From contig NZ_CP084953.1 of the NCBI RefSeq assembly GCF_022788655.1, forward strand, positions 62,001-126,000: a stretch of DNA of 64,000 bases, given 5' to 3'. This document shows positions 17,260 to 25,573 of this stretch, one piece after another. The DNA comes from Sulfitobacter indolifex (GTDB taxonomy: Bacteria > Pseudomonadota > Alphaproteobacteria > Rhodobacterales > Rhodobacteraceae). Each line of letters opens with the position of its first letter. Positions within the stretch are counted from its first letter, which is position 1. Under the pieces are notes generated by a model. The model saw only the letters and a program-made list of their open reading frames with translations. It did not search any database and had not been told where the DNA came from. Made by a program: the position numbers and the translations under genes.

Positions 17260-18969
17260 ATGCCATCATCTCGCACACCGATTTTTCACTTCGGAAATGG
17301 TGATCAAGAACAGGACCAGGATCAATTCCAGGGTCAAGGTCAGGCGCAACTTGAGCTACAAGCACAAGGTCAAGGCCAGCATTCCGATCAGGAACAAGAT
17401 CAAACTTCAACGCAGGATCAGACATCTGAGAACTGGAATGGCAATGGGAATGGGAATGGCAACCTAAACGCCAATCTCGGTCTGAACGGAAACCACAATG
17501 GTAATCATTCCGACAACAAGATGACGAACGACAGCGACACGAGCAACACCAGCAATACCAATAACAATAGCTCGACCAGTAACAATAGCGCGACAACCAA
17601 TAACACTGGTATGACCAACAACAGCAATACAACTGTTGGGGTCGAGGTTGGCATGAACATGGAAGGGTATATGCCCAACGATGACGACTTTGCTGACATC
17701 GACCTGAAAGATGCGTCGGCGAATGATTTCATCATGGCCAAGGGAGATATTGACTACAATCCAGGCAATGATCTTGACCTAGATGATATTCTCAATGACG
17801 CCCTGAATGGTGCGGGGAATGACGCGGGTACGGTCAATGCCCAGTCTAACAACCTCAATGACAACGACACTTTGAGCAACGTTAGCAACAGCGGTACGAT
17901 CAACCAAGACAATGACTCAGCCGGCGGCACAGCAACTTCTGCCGACGGTATTGATGCAGGGGCTGCTGGTGGCAATAGTGGTCAAGGTGGCGCAGCAAAC
18001 GGCGCTGGAGCCCTGGGTGGTCTCGGTATCGGAGGCGCGGCGACTGCCGGTGGTGGTCAAGGCGGAGCCGGCGGTGCGTCTTCCGCAGCCGGTGGTGCGG
18101 GTGCCGATGGTGGTGATGCTGCAGCTGTTGGTCTCGGACTGGGACTGGGTGGTGCAGATTCAGACGCTGACGCTGACGGCGGCGACGGCGATGCTGCAAC
18201 CTCGATTGGCGCGGGCCTCGGTCTTGGATTGGCTGGTGCTGGCTCCGATGCTGACGGAGGTGACTCCGGTGATGCAGGCGGCATTGGCGTTGGCGTCGGC
18301 CTAGGAGGCGCTGGTGCAGATTCCAGCGATGCTGATGGCGGCTCCGCCGGAAGCCTCTTTGGTATTCCCATTGCCGGTGGCGGTAGCACTGGAGATTCGG
18401 ATGCGGATGCATTCGGAGGCGGCATTGGTCTAGGCGTTGGTCATAGCGGGGACGGCGGCGACGCCGGTTCAATAGGCCTCGCCAACGGTGAAGGTACCGG
18501 TAACGGTGCCGGTGGGAATGCCAACGGTGGTGACGGTGGTGACGCAGGCGCATGGTCTGCGGCATTGAACAATGCTCAAGGCAATGGCGGCATGAACATT
18601 GCGGGAGCCGGTGACGGCGGTGATGGCTACGGTGGCCACTCCTGGGGTGGCGACACTGGTGATGCCTTCGGTGGTCAAGCAATCGTCGGTGGCGTTCAAG
18701 CCGGTGGCGGCACCGGTGGTGCTGGCGGTAACGCGTACAGCGGTGCTGGTGGTGCTGGTGGCAACGCAGGCCAATGGGGTTCAGGTAACGGTGACGACGG
18801 TTTCGTCAGCGGTGAATCCTTCGCCTCGGCTGCCTCGCAGATCGACACCACAGCCTTCAACATGTCGATCGTTCAGGGTGCCAACGTGCTTGGCAACACT
18901 GTCGATATGACCGTTGTCGGCGGCGGCTTCAGCTCCAGCTACATCGGCGACGATGGCGATGGGGCATAG
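17260..18969 (+). CDS. Gln/Asn/Gly/Asp repeat protein, candidate type I secretion substrate
   Basis: This 569-residue low-complexity protein appears to lack cysteine. Order: Gln/Asp/Glu-rich (12-57), Asn/Gly-rich (58-85), Asn/Ser/Thr-rich (88-125), acidic (135-190), then a Gly/Ala/Asp region (220-515). The last has loose 25-30-residue repeats alternating GLGLGLGG-like stretches with GDxGDA-type acidic turns. A compact C-terminus contains FNMSIVQGANVLGNTVDM. ATG 17260 follows AGGAG; an earlier in-frame start at 17239 has none. The Asp/Gly turns resemble calcium-binding roll proteins but I see no canonical GGxGxDxUx repeat. Secretion is inferred from the transporter genes downstream. It may be a fibre or matrix protein. 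Confidence 0.7.
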   Translation: MPSSRTPIFHFGNGDQEQDQDQFQGQGQAQLELQAQGQGQHSDQEQDQTSTQDQTSENWNGNGNGNGNLNANLGLNGNHNGNHSDNKMTNDSDTSNTSNTNNNSSTSNNSATTNNTGMTNNSNTTVGVEVGMNMEGYMPNDDDFADIDLKDASANDFIMAKGDIDYNPGNDLDLDDILNDALNGAGNDAGTVNAQSNNLNDNDTLSNVSNSGTINQDNDSAGGTATSADGIDAGAAGGNSGQGGAANGAGALGGLGIGGAATAGGGQGGAGGASSAAGGAGADGGDAAAVGLGLGLGGADSDADADGGDGDAATSIGAGLGLGLAGAGSDADGGDSGDAGGIGVGVGLGGAGADSSDADGGSAGSLFGIPIAGGGSTGDSDADAFGGGIGLGVGHSGDGGDAGSIGLANGEGTGNGAGGNANGGDGGDAGAWSAALNNAQGNGGMNIAGAGDGGDGYGGHSWGGDTGDAFGGQAIVGGVQAGGGTGGAGGNAYSGAGGAGGNAGQWGSGNGDDGFVSGESFASAASQIDTTAFNMSIVQGANVLGNTVDMTVVGGGFSSSYIGDDGDGA

Positions 18970-18984
18970 GTTTAAATAACGGTT

Positions 18985-19018
18985 CCGGGGCTCAGCGTTC
19001 GCTGGGCCCCGGTTTTTT
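18985..19018 (+). terminator. strong intrinsic terminator after the repeat-protein gene
   Basis: CCGGGGCTCAGC and GCTGGGCCCCGG form a 12-bp stem with one G-T pair and a 4-nt loop, followed by TTTTTT. It stands 15 bp after the stop codon and before the next gene, so most transcripts should end here. Abundant repeat protein with less export machinery would result. Confidence 0.88.
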
Positions 19019-19114
19019 AATCTCAAGATGGTGGCTGCGCATTCCGTCATCTTGCCACGCTAGCAAGGAACCCAGTGTCGCAACTGTTTACATGGCAGAA
19101 ATGGAACTGGCAGG

Positions 19115-21223
19115 ATGTTAGACAAATTCACCGAAATTATTTCTCATCTGATTGGTATCTTCCATACCACTGTCGAAGCGGAAAGATTGCGCGACGCTTA
19201 TGAAGACTTTAAGTATCAACAGCTTCACTCTGAACTGGATGACCTTGAGGCTTCACCTATCCATTTTGATTTGCGCTACACGCTCAAGGACTTTGATCCT
19301 GAGTTAAAATACACTCCACCTTCTTATGAAACCCCGTTCAAGATCTGGCAGGCAAATGCGGACCCGATCAATCTGCAAGATCCGTATGTTGCCGGGCAGA
19401 TGAACGCCTTTCCTGAGCTCTATATCGAACAGGGGTACTCTTCCTTCTTCCCCGCAGCACGCCCTTTACTGGTCCTTGAGCCCCCAGGAAGCGTGGTCAC
19501 GGTGAGCGTGCAAAGCGCTTGGATGGAAGATAATGATCTTCTTCGGATGAACAGTGTCTATGCCGAGTTCAAAGATCCGTCGGTATACATTGCCGCTTTG
19601 GCTGGTCTTCAGGAAGCTGCACAGTTCTTGGGTGTTTTAACAGTAGAAGCGACCTTGGATTTCAATGGCAGCGACGCTGCGTCCTTTATAACATTGCATG
19701 GTCTTATGGCGCAGACGGACGACACGTCTCGCCTTGGGGAAAAAGTGGTGGTGCTGCATGGATCGGAGGCCTACGGCATGTTCGTCGGGGGGGAGCCCGT
19801 CGACGCCCTGCCTTTGCTGGAAGACGTTATGCCTGAGCTTTTACAGGCCGATGATGATGCCGAGGATGAAGATAGCGGTACCTCATCGAATGTTCGCACA
19901 AGCGATCTCGATCTGCCCCCAGAAGTGAATACGCAAGCGCCAGATGATGGCGAGCGGATTCAAGATAAAGACCCGTTTGAGGGTTTAAATGCACCCTCCG
20001 GTGAAGCTGAATTCTTTGGCCTCGACGACGGCCACCAAGTGGTGACCGGCGGCAATATGATGCTCAATGAAGTGGTCATGAATGTCTCTTGGCTCGATGC
20101 TCCCGTTATATCTGTCATGGGAGATGTTGTAGAGTTGAACTTGATCAGCCAGGTCAATGTGCTCGCGGAACATGCCACTTTTAACGGTGTGATACAGGAC
20201 AGTCTTTCAGCCACATTCAACATCGCGATGATGTCCTACACCTCCCAGTTTGCTGGCGCCGAGACCTCCGAAGGTGCGTCCGAAAATGCAGGTGAAAACA
20301 ACGATGACATCTACACTGAATTGCCCAAGAACTGGGCGATTACGCGAATTGAAGGCGATGTGCTGACTGTAAACTGGGTGCAGCAATACAGCTTCATGAC
20401 AGACAATGATCGCGCGGACGTGCAGATTTCTGGCGCCAATACCTACATCAGTCTGGGCGAGAACCTCATCGTCAACTTGGCCAGTCTTGCGGAGATCGGA
20501 TACGGCTATGATCTCATCATGATCGGCGGCAATCTGATTACGGTCAACCAGATCAGTCAGATGAACGTGATGTTGGATTATGACAGCATCACCGCTGCAG
20601 GCGCCACCCCGTTCGGGATCTCAGTAAGTGGTAACTTGCTGTTTAATGGCGCCTCTATCTCCACGGTGGGCATCAATACTTACGGGGCGATGACCGAAAA
20701 CTTCGCGGCCGCGGGCAAGGCTTTTGCAAATGGTGCGCAGACCATTGACCGTGATGTCGCCCACGACGGTGTATTTGCCGGCGATGACCTGCTGACCGTG
20801 CTTTATATTGCTGGTGATTTCAAAACCATCAACTGGGTCGAGCAGACCAATATTATGGGCGACAGTGATCAGGTTCATCTGGCCCTTGATGCCTTTACGG
20901 CGAAGACTGGCATGCTGGCAAAACTCCACACAGGGTCGAATGCCGAAATCAACTCTGCCGCGATAAACGTCTATGGTGCTGATTCCGAAGTGCGCGTGCA
21001 GGGTGATGTTTACAGCGACGCCTTGCTCTATCAGGCAGAATTTATTGATACGACTTCTAACCCCACTGGGGTCTACATGCCGGCGTTGGCAAATGAAGCG
21101 GTCCTATTTCTCGCCGATGGTATGATCACCAACCCCTCTCATTCATCGGACGATCCCGGCATCGTCCCAACCTCACCGGAAAGCATGGCATCCTCCGATC
21201 TGATGCAAACAATGCTGGCCTGA
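19115..21223 (+). CDS. protein with repeated Asn/Gln beta motifs, candidate secreted matrix protein
   Basis: I do not recognise a named family in this 702-residue acidic protein. Residues 1-230 form a mixed N-terminal domain without a Sec signal. Residues 235-300 are an acidic linker. From about 309 on, a unit recurs: hydrophobic strand, G(G/D), then N-x-[IV]-x-Q-x-N-x-x-x-D-x-D. Examples are LNLISQVNVLAEHA (341-354), VNWVQQYSFMTDND (419-432), VNQISQMNVMLDYD (477-490) and INWVEQTNIMGDSD (572-585). The pattern recalls curli-type beta ladders but the spacing differs. It lies directly upstream of a type I secretion operon, so export by that system is likely. Confidence 0.65.
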   Translation: MLDKFTEIISHLIGIFHTTVEAERLRDAYEDFKYQQLHSELDDLEASPIHFDLRYTLKDFDPELKYTPPSYETPFKIWQANADPINLQDPYVAGQMNAFPELYIEQGYSSFFPAARPLLVLEPPGSVVTVSVQSAWMEDNDLLRMNSVYAEFKDPSVYIAALAGLQEAAQFLGVLTVEATLDFNGSDAASFITLHGLMAQTDDTSRLGEKVVVLHGSEAYGMFVGGEPVDALPLLEDVMPELLQADDDAEDEDSGTSSNVRTSDLDLPPEVNTQAPDDGERIQDKDPFEGLNAPSGEAEFFGLDDGHQVVTGGNMMLNEVVMNVSWLDAPVISVMGDVVELNLISQVNVLAEHATFNGVIQDSLSATFNIAMMSYTSQFAGAETSEGASENAGENNDDIYTELPKNWAITRIEGDVLTVNWVQQYSFMTDNDRADVQISGANTYISLGENLIVNLASLAEIGYGYDLIMIGGNLITVNQISQMNVMLDYDSITAAGATPFGISVSGNLLFNGASISTVGINTYGAMTENFAAAGKAFANGAQTIDRDVAHDGVFAGDDLLTVLYIAGDFKTINWVEQTNIMGDSDQVHLALDAFTAKTGMLAKLHTGSNAEINSAAINVYGADSEVRVQGDVYSDALLYQAEFIDTTSNPTGVYMPALANEAVLFLADGMITNPSHSSDDPGIVPTSPESMASSDLMQTMLA

Positions 21224-21238
21224 TAGAGCAGAGCGCAT

Positions 21239-23551
21239 ATGAATTACCGCAATCCTTTTCCAGTCCTCCCCTTCTCTTCCAAAACTTTAAAAACAAATAG
21301 TCGTTCGCGCTATTCGGCTGCACTTCCTGCAGGGCAAGAGTTCAGAAATGCATTTCTTTTGACACCTTGGATGCGATGTGCGGGTCCCCTGCCGGAGCCT
21401 GCCAAAAGGACGCATGCAGGCGCGCAAGACACGCCGGAACAGACGGGCGCGCAGACAAAAACAGAAGTTCCTTCGCCTGCACCACAGGTGGAGGCCCTCC
21501 CCGACGCTTTGCAGAGTTCTGGAAACGCCCCGCCCGTAAAAGACGCCGCCGGCCAAAGCTCCGCGCAAAACCATAGCCAAAGTCATCCCAGGGCGTCTCA
21601 GCAAGAGACGCAGAGTACGGAGGCAAAGGCTGCCCCCGAACAGCCAACCGAAGCAAAAGCCAAACATGCAGAGCCAAGCAAAACCACACTTGGTGGCATC
21701 CAAATCGAAGGGGATACCGGCCCGATCTTAAAGTCCGGTGATGGCAATAAGCCGCCCCGTGGGACCGGGGGTGGTGGTGGCGGCGGCGGAAATGGGGGCA
21801 AGCCCACTTTTCACAAGCGTGGCGCACCCGATCAATTTGCCGCACAACTAAGCAAAGGCAAACAGATCGTCCGGCGCAATATGGGCTTCGTGATGATCTT
21901 GACTTGCGCGACCAACGTCTTGGTCCTGTCGATCCCCATTTATCTGTTTCAGATATCTGACCGCGTGCTGACCAGCCGCTCTATTGATACTTTAATCATG
22001 CTCACGGTGGTCATCGCCGGTGCCGTGATTTTGCAGTCTATTTTTGATGCGGTACGTCGCTTCATTTTAATGCGCACAGCCGTAGAGGTTGCGGTACGTC
22101 TCGGTGGGCCGGTATTGAGTGCCGCGGCCCATTCGTCGCTGCATGATAATGGGCGGCAGTATCAGACCCTTGGGGATCTCCAATTGCTGCGCAGCTTTCT
22201 TGTTTCCGGCACGCTGATCTCGTTTCTCGACGTTCCTTTTGCCCCTTTGTTCATCGCCGCAATTTTTCTTGTGCACCCACATCTAGGTATGATCGTGGTG
22301 GCAACGGCCATGGTCTTGATGGTGATCGCGTTGATCAACCAAAAGGCGACATCCAAACCTTTTGCTGAAGCCAATATGGCTCAAGCGCGCGCCAACATGC
22401 ATCTCGATTCCATGTCCCGCAACAGCCAGATTATTAACGCCCTTGCCATGGTTCCTGAGGCTGTCACGCTCTGGGGACGTGATACGGCTACCTCTCTTCG
22501 GTCTCAGGTTATCGCTCAGGACCGCAATATCATGTGGGCTGCAGTGTCCCGCGGGGCTCGCTTGCTTACTCAGATCGCAATGCTGGGTTGGGGCGCTTTC
22601 CTTGCCATTCAAGGTGAAATTACCGGGGGCATGGTCATTGCGGCCTCCATCATCGCGGGGCGCGCGCTCTCACCGATCGAAGGCTCCATTGAAGGGTGGA
22701 ACGGTTTTTCCCAATCACGCTCTGCATATCAGCGGGTGGAGAACCTGATGATGACGGCCGTTCAGAAGTTTGAAAAGTTACGCCTGCCGCAGCCGGAAGG
22801 CCGGTTGAATGTGGAGCGCCTGCTCTATGTGCCTACAGGCACAAAGCAAGTCGTCCTTAATGGCCTTACCTTTTCTTTGCAGCCTGGGGACTCGCTGGCG
22901 GTGATCGGTAACTCCGGGGCAGGCAAGACTACTTTGGGCAAGATGTTGGTTGGATCAATCTTGCCGACATCTGGGAATGTGCGGCTCGACCTTATGGATC
23001 TGCGCAACTGGGATACCCGCCAGCTCGGCGAGAACCTCGGATACCTTCCCCAAGACGTGCAGCTGTTTCCCGGCACCATCAAAAACAACATTGCGCGGAT
23101 GCGGTCTGATGCGCGCGACGAGGACATCCACCGCGCCGCCGTCTTGGCAGATGTGCATGACATGATCGCTTCCCTTCCCCACGGCTATGAGACGATGGTC
23201 GCAGCAGATGGTTCTCCGCTCTCTGGAGGCCAAAAGCAACGCATTGCTCTTGCGCGTGCCTTCTACGGGAACCCACGCTTTCTGGTGCTGGATGAGCCCA
23301 ACTCCAACCTCGACACTGCTGGTGACCGCGCACTGGCCAATGCCATTCATCGCGCCGGCGAGGCAGGTATTACGGTGGTGGTCATTACGCAAAAGCCGTC
23401 TTTGCTGAGTGTGGTCGACAAGATCATGCTTTTGGCTGACGGCAATATTGCACTTTTCGGCGAGCGCCAGCAGGTGCTCCAGCAACTGTCCCAGCGGAGC
23501 AACAACGGCAATCCCCCAGCACCCCATCAGGGAGGACCGAACAATGGGTGA
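21239..23551 (+). CDS. type I secretion system permease/ATPase (PrtD type) with long disordered N-terminus
   Basis: This 770-residue inner-membrane ABC exporter has a Pro/Gln/Gly-rich disordered extension (residues 1-195, with an eight-Gly run near 178-184). About six membrane helices follow (210-480), then a nucleotide-binding domain with GNSGAGKTT (557-565), LPQDVQLF Q-loop (603-610), LSGGQKQR (661-668) and FLVLDEPN (681-688). The H-loop reads VITQKPS (715-721), with Gln where His is usual. It lies 15 bp after the 702-residue gene and overlaps the HlyD gene by 8 bp. Confidence 0.9.
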   Translation: MNYRNPFPVLPFSSKTLKTNSRSRYSAALPAGQEFRNAFLLTPWMRCAGPLPEPAKRTHAGAQDTPEQTGAQTKTEVPSPAPQVEALPDALQSSGNAPPVKDAAGQSSAQNHSQSHPRASQQETQSTEAKAAPEQPTEAKAKHAEPSKTTLGGIQIEGDTGPILKSGDGNKPPRGTGGGGGGGGNGGKPTFHKRGAPDQFAAQLSKGKQIVRRNMGFVMILTCATNVLVLSIPIYLFQISDRVLTSRSIDTLIMLTVVIAGAVILQSIFDAVRRFILMRTAVEVAVRLGGPVLSAAAHSSLHDNGRQYQTLGDLQLLRSFLVSGTLISFLDVPFAPLFIAAIFLVHPHLGMIVVATAMVLMVIALINQKATSKPFAEANMAQARANMHLDSMSRNSQIINALAMVPEAVTLWGRDTATSLRSQVIAQDRNIMWAAVSRGARLLTQIAMLGWGAFLAIQGEITGGMVIAASIIAGRALSPIEGSIEGWNGFSQSRSAYQRVENLMMTAVQKFEKLRLPQPEGRLNVERLLYVPTGTKQVVLNGLTFSLQPGDSLAVIGNSGAGKTTLGKMLVGSILPTSGNVRLDLMDLRNWDTRQLGENLGYLPQDVQLFPGTIKNNIARMRSDARDEDIHRAAVLADVHDMIASLPHGYETMVAADGSPLSGGQKQRIALARAFYGNPRFLVLDEPNSNLDTAGDRALANAIHRAGEAGITVVVITQKPSLLSVVDKIMLLADGNIALFGERQQVLQQLSQRSNNGNPPAPHQGGPNNG

Positions 23552-24884
23552 ATTGGTAGTCTATTCAGAGCCACCCGCATGGTATGATGAGGTACCACGC
23601 TCCATTACGCGACAGGTAATCTTTGGGATTAGCCTGCTTGTCTTTGCCTTCGGAGGATTTGGGCTCTGGGCCTTCAAGGCGCCTTTGGCGGCCGCTGTTA
23701 TTTCCCAAGGCAGCTTTGTTGCTACCGGAAGCAACAAGATCGTGCAGCACTTGGAGGGGGGCATCATTAAGGAGATCCTCGTTGAGGAAGGTCAAGATGT
23801 CGAAGCAGGCCAACCCCTTCTGCTTTTGGATGAAACGTCTGCCTTGGCTACGGAAAGAGAGCTGTTTTTGCGCCAGGTGCGGCTTGAGGCGATGGAAGCG
23901 CGCATTCTTGCTGAATACAGTCAAAAGGACGTGCTAGCCTACCCTCTGCATCTCGAGAAACTCCGGAGCGATTTCAACATCGCCTCGATGCTTGACGGAC
24001 AGGAAATTGTATTTGATGCGGCCACACGTCAGCTGCAAAATGACGTCAATCTGCTTCAACAGAGCATAAATGGCCTGAAAGAACGCGCGCAGGGCTACGA
24101 GCAACAGCTCAATGCGACGAAGATACAGCTTGAGATCCTGATCGAGGATTCTGAAGCTAAAGAGATCCTTTTGAATAAAGGCCTCATCCGGCGCACGGAG
24201 TACAACACATTGCGACGTGCTATGGCGGAAGCCACAGGCCAAATCGGGCGGCTCGAATCTGAAATCAAGGAAACTCAAGCGCTTTCCATGCGCTATGAAT
24301 CTCAAATAGAACAGACCATTGATGAGCGGCAAGCGGCGGCTCTCGATGAGCTTCAGGTGGTGCAATCAGAGCTGGAAAGTATTCGAGAGCAAACGCGCAA
24401 GGCTCAAGGTATTCTGCACCGGGCTGAAATAGTGGCACCCGTGTCGGGCACCGTGGTGCGCATGCACTATCATACGGCTGGGGGCGTTATTGAAAGCGGG
24501 AAGGCAATATTAGAGATCCTCCCGACCGGCGAGCCGCTGATCATCGAAGTTCAGATCCCGCGGGCTGAGATTGATGTCGTACGCAAAGGCCAAGAGGCAA
24601 CAGTGCGTCTAACAGCGCTAAACCAACGCACCACACCGATCTTGGAAGGTCAGGTCTACTATGTCTCGGCCGACGCTATCTTGGATCGGGCAAATGACGT
24701 TCCCCAAGAAATCTATGTCGCGCGTGTGTCGGTGCCGCCCAGAGAGCTCGACCGTGTTCGGGGTTTTACCCCGACGCCAGGCATGCCGGCCGAGATCATG
24801 ATCACCACGCAAGATCGTACCTTTATCCAGTATCTCATGAAGCCTGTTACTGACAGTATGATCCGCGCCTTTCGCGAACAGTGA
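23544..24884 (+). CDS. HlyD-family membrane fusion protein of type I secretion
   Basis: This 446-residue periplasmic adaptor has a short cytoplasmic N-terminus and one membrane helix (about 25-46). The lipoyl half-motif follows (SNKIVQHLEGGIIKEILVEE). A long coiled coil spans about 100-300. The second lipoyl half is APVSGTVVRMHYHTAGGVIESG, and the C-terminal beta domain ends TPGMPAEIMITT. It links the ABC exporter to an outer-membrane TolC-like channel, which is not encoded nearby. ATG 23544 follows GGAGGA and overlaps the exporter's stop, so the two are coupled. Confidence 0.92.
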   Translation: MGELVVYSEPPAWYDEVPRSITRQVIFGISLLVFAFGGFGLWAFKAPLAAAVISQGSFVATGSNKIVQHLEGGIIKEILVEEGQDVEAGQPLLLLDETSALATERELFLRQVRLEAMEARILAEYSQKDVLAYPLHLEKLRSDFNIASMLDGQEIVFDAATRQLQNDVNLLQQSINGLKERAQGYEQQLNATKIQLEILIEDSEAKEILLNKGLIRRTEYNTLRRAMAEATGQIGRLESEIKETQALSMRYESQIEQTIDERQAAALDELQVVQSELESIREQTRKAQGILHRAEIVAPVSGTVVRMHYHTAGGVIESGKAILEILPTGEPLIIEVQIPRAEIDVVRKGQEATVRLTALNQRTTPILEGQVYYVSADAILDRANDVPQEIYVARVSVPPRELDRVRGFTPTPGMPAEIMITTQDRTFIQYLMKPVTDSMIRAFREQ

Positions 24885-25301
24885 CCGTGCAACGCGCAAA
24901 GCGCGCGCAAAACCAGTCACGGAGAGTGTCTCGGTGTCTTGGGTGTTGCTGGGACCGGCGCTGTCTGACCGGATGAAACGCCGCTGTCCCCCGATCTGCA
25001 CTACAGAGCGGACATCGTCTGGTTGAAGGTAATCGCGATGTGAAGGTGGTGGGCCACGGTCACAAACCTCTGCAGTACGGGCCGCTGTTGCCTCACCGGC
25101 GTGTTGAGATCCTCAAGACGGGCCGCCTCAGTGACCGGGAGCAAAGCTTCGAAGCCAGCGCGCGCGCCGGCGGAAGCAGACCGGTGAGGTGGTCCTTCCA
25201 AAAGAAGGGCTTCTTTGCATTCGCAGCTATGCGCGCTCTATCCAAACATGCCATTCCTAGTAACGATAAAAGAACGGACGCGAACAGAAAGGCAAAGGAC
25301 T
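24885..25301. other. non-coding stretch after the secretion operon
   Basis: In 417 bp I see no recognisable gene and no clear T-tailed terminator. Short GC-rich frames on the minus strand (for example 25001-25201) have no family resemblance. It may be a remnant of a decayed gene. Confidence 0.4.
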
Positions 25302-25442
25302 ATGAGCGATCCTGAACGGATAAAGCTGCTTGAGAAAGCACTGATAAAATATGTTGAGCTATACGGGTTTATAGATGAAGCGCGTGAGTATTACATACGC
25401 AATGCAGACGGAAAAGTGGCGGCATCTGAGCAAAAACATTGA
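25302..25442 (+). CDS. small helical protein of unknown function
   Basis: This 46-residue frame begins ATG after AAAGGA at 4-5 bp and encodes a charged amphipathic peptide, KLLEKALIKYVELYGFIDEA in the middle. I do not recognise it. A good ribosome-binding site and a sensible amino-acid composition favour a real gene. It has no membrane segment. Confidence 0.45.
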   Translation: MSDPERIKLLEKALIKYVELYGFIDEAREYYIRNADGKVAASEQKH

Positions 25443-25573
25443 GCGCTACCATGTAGAAATCTGCTAAACAACACAGCGAAACCGTGTGCTCAAGTCTTCC
25501 ACTGCACGGAATGCGTCGCTCAAACTGGTGGAGAGCTTTGCACAAGCGGACTGCGCTTTGCGACATATGCGGG

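Noticed and set aside
16934-17632. Long leftward frame rich in Cys, Tyr and Ser opposite the repeat-protein start
   Set aside because: It is the antisense of the Asn/Gln-codon repeats, which create Cys/Tyr/Trp-rich text on the other strand. It has no ribosome-binding site or family resemblance.
17900-18682. Leftward His/Arg-rich 260-codon frame and a Pro-rich one at 18057-18425
   Set aside because: Both arise from GGT/GAC-type repeats on the plus strand. Composition is not protein-like and there are no start signals.
18000-18800. Repetitive GGTGGC-type DNA that might suggest a CRISPR array or satellite
   Set aside because: The repeats are irregular, coding and in frame with a Gly/Asp protein. 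No constant repeat-spacer pattern exists, and no cas genes are in the window.
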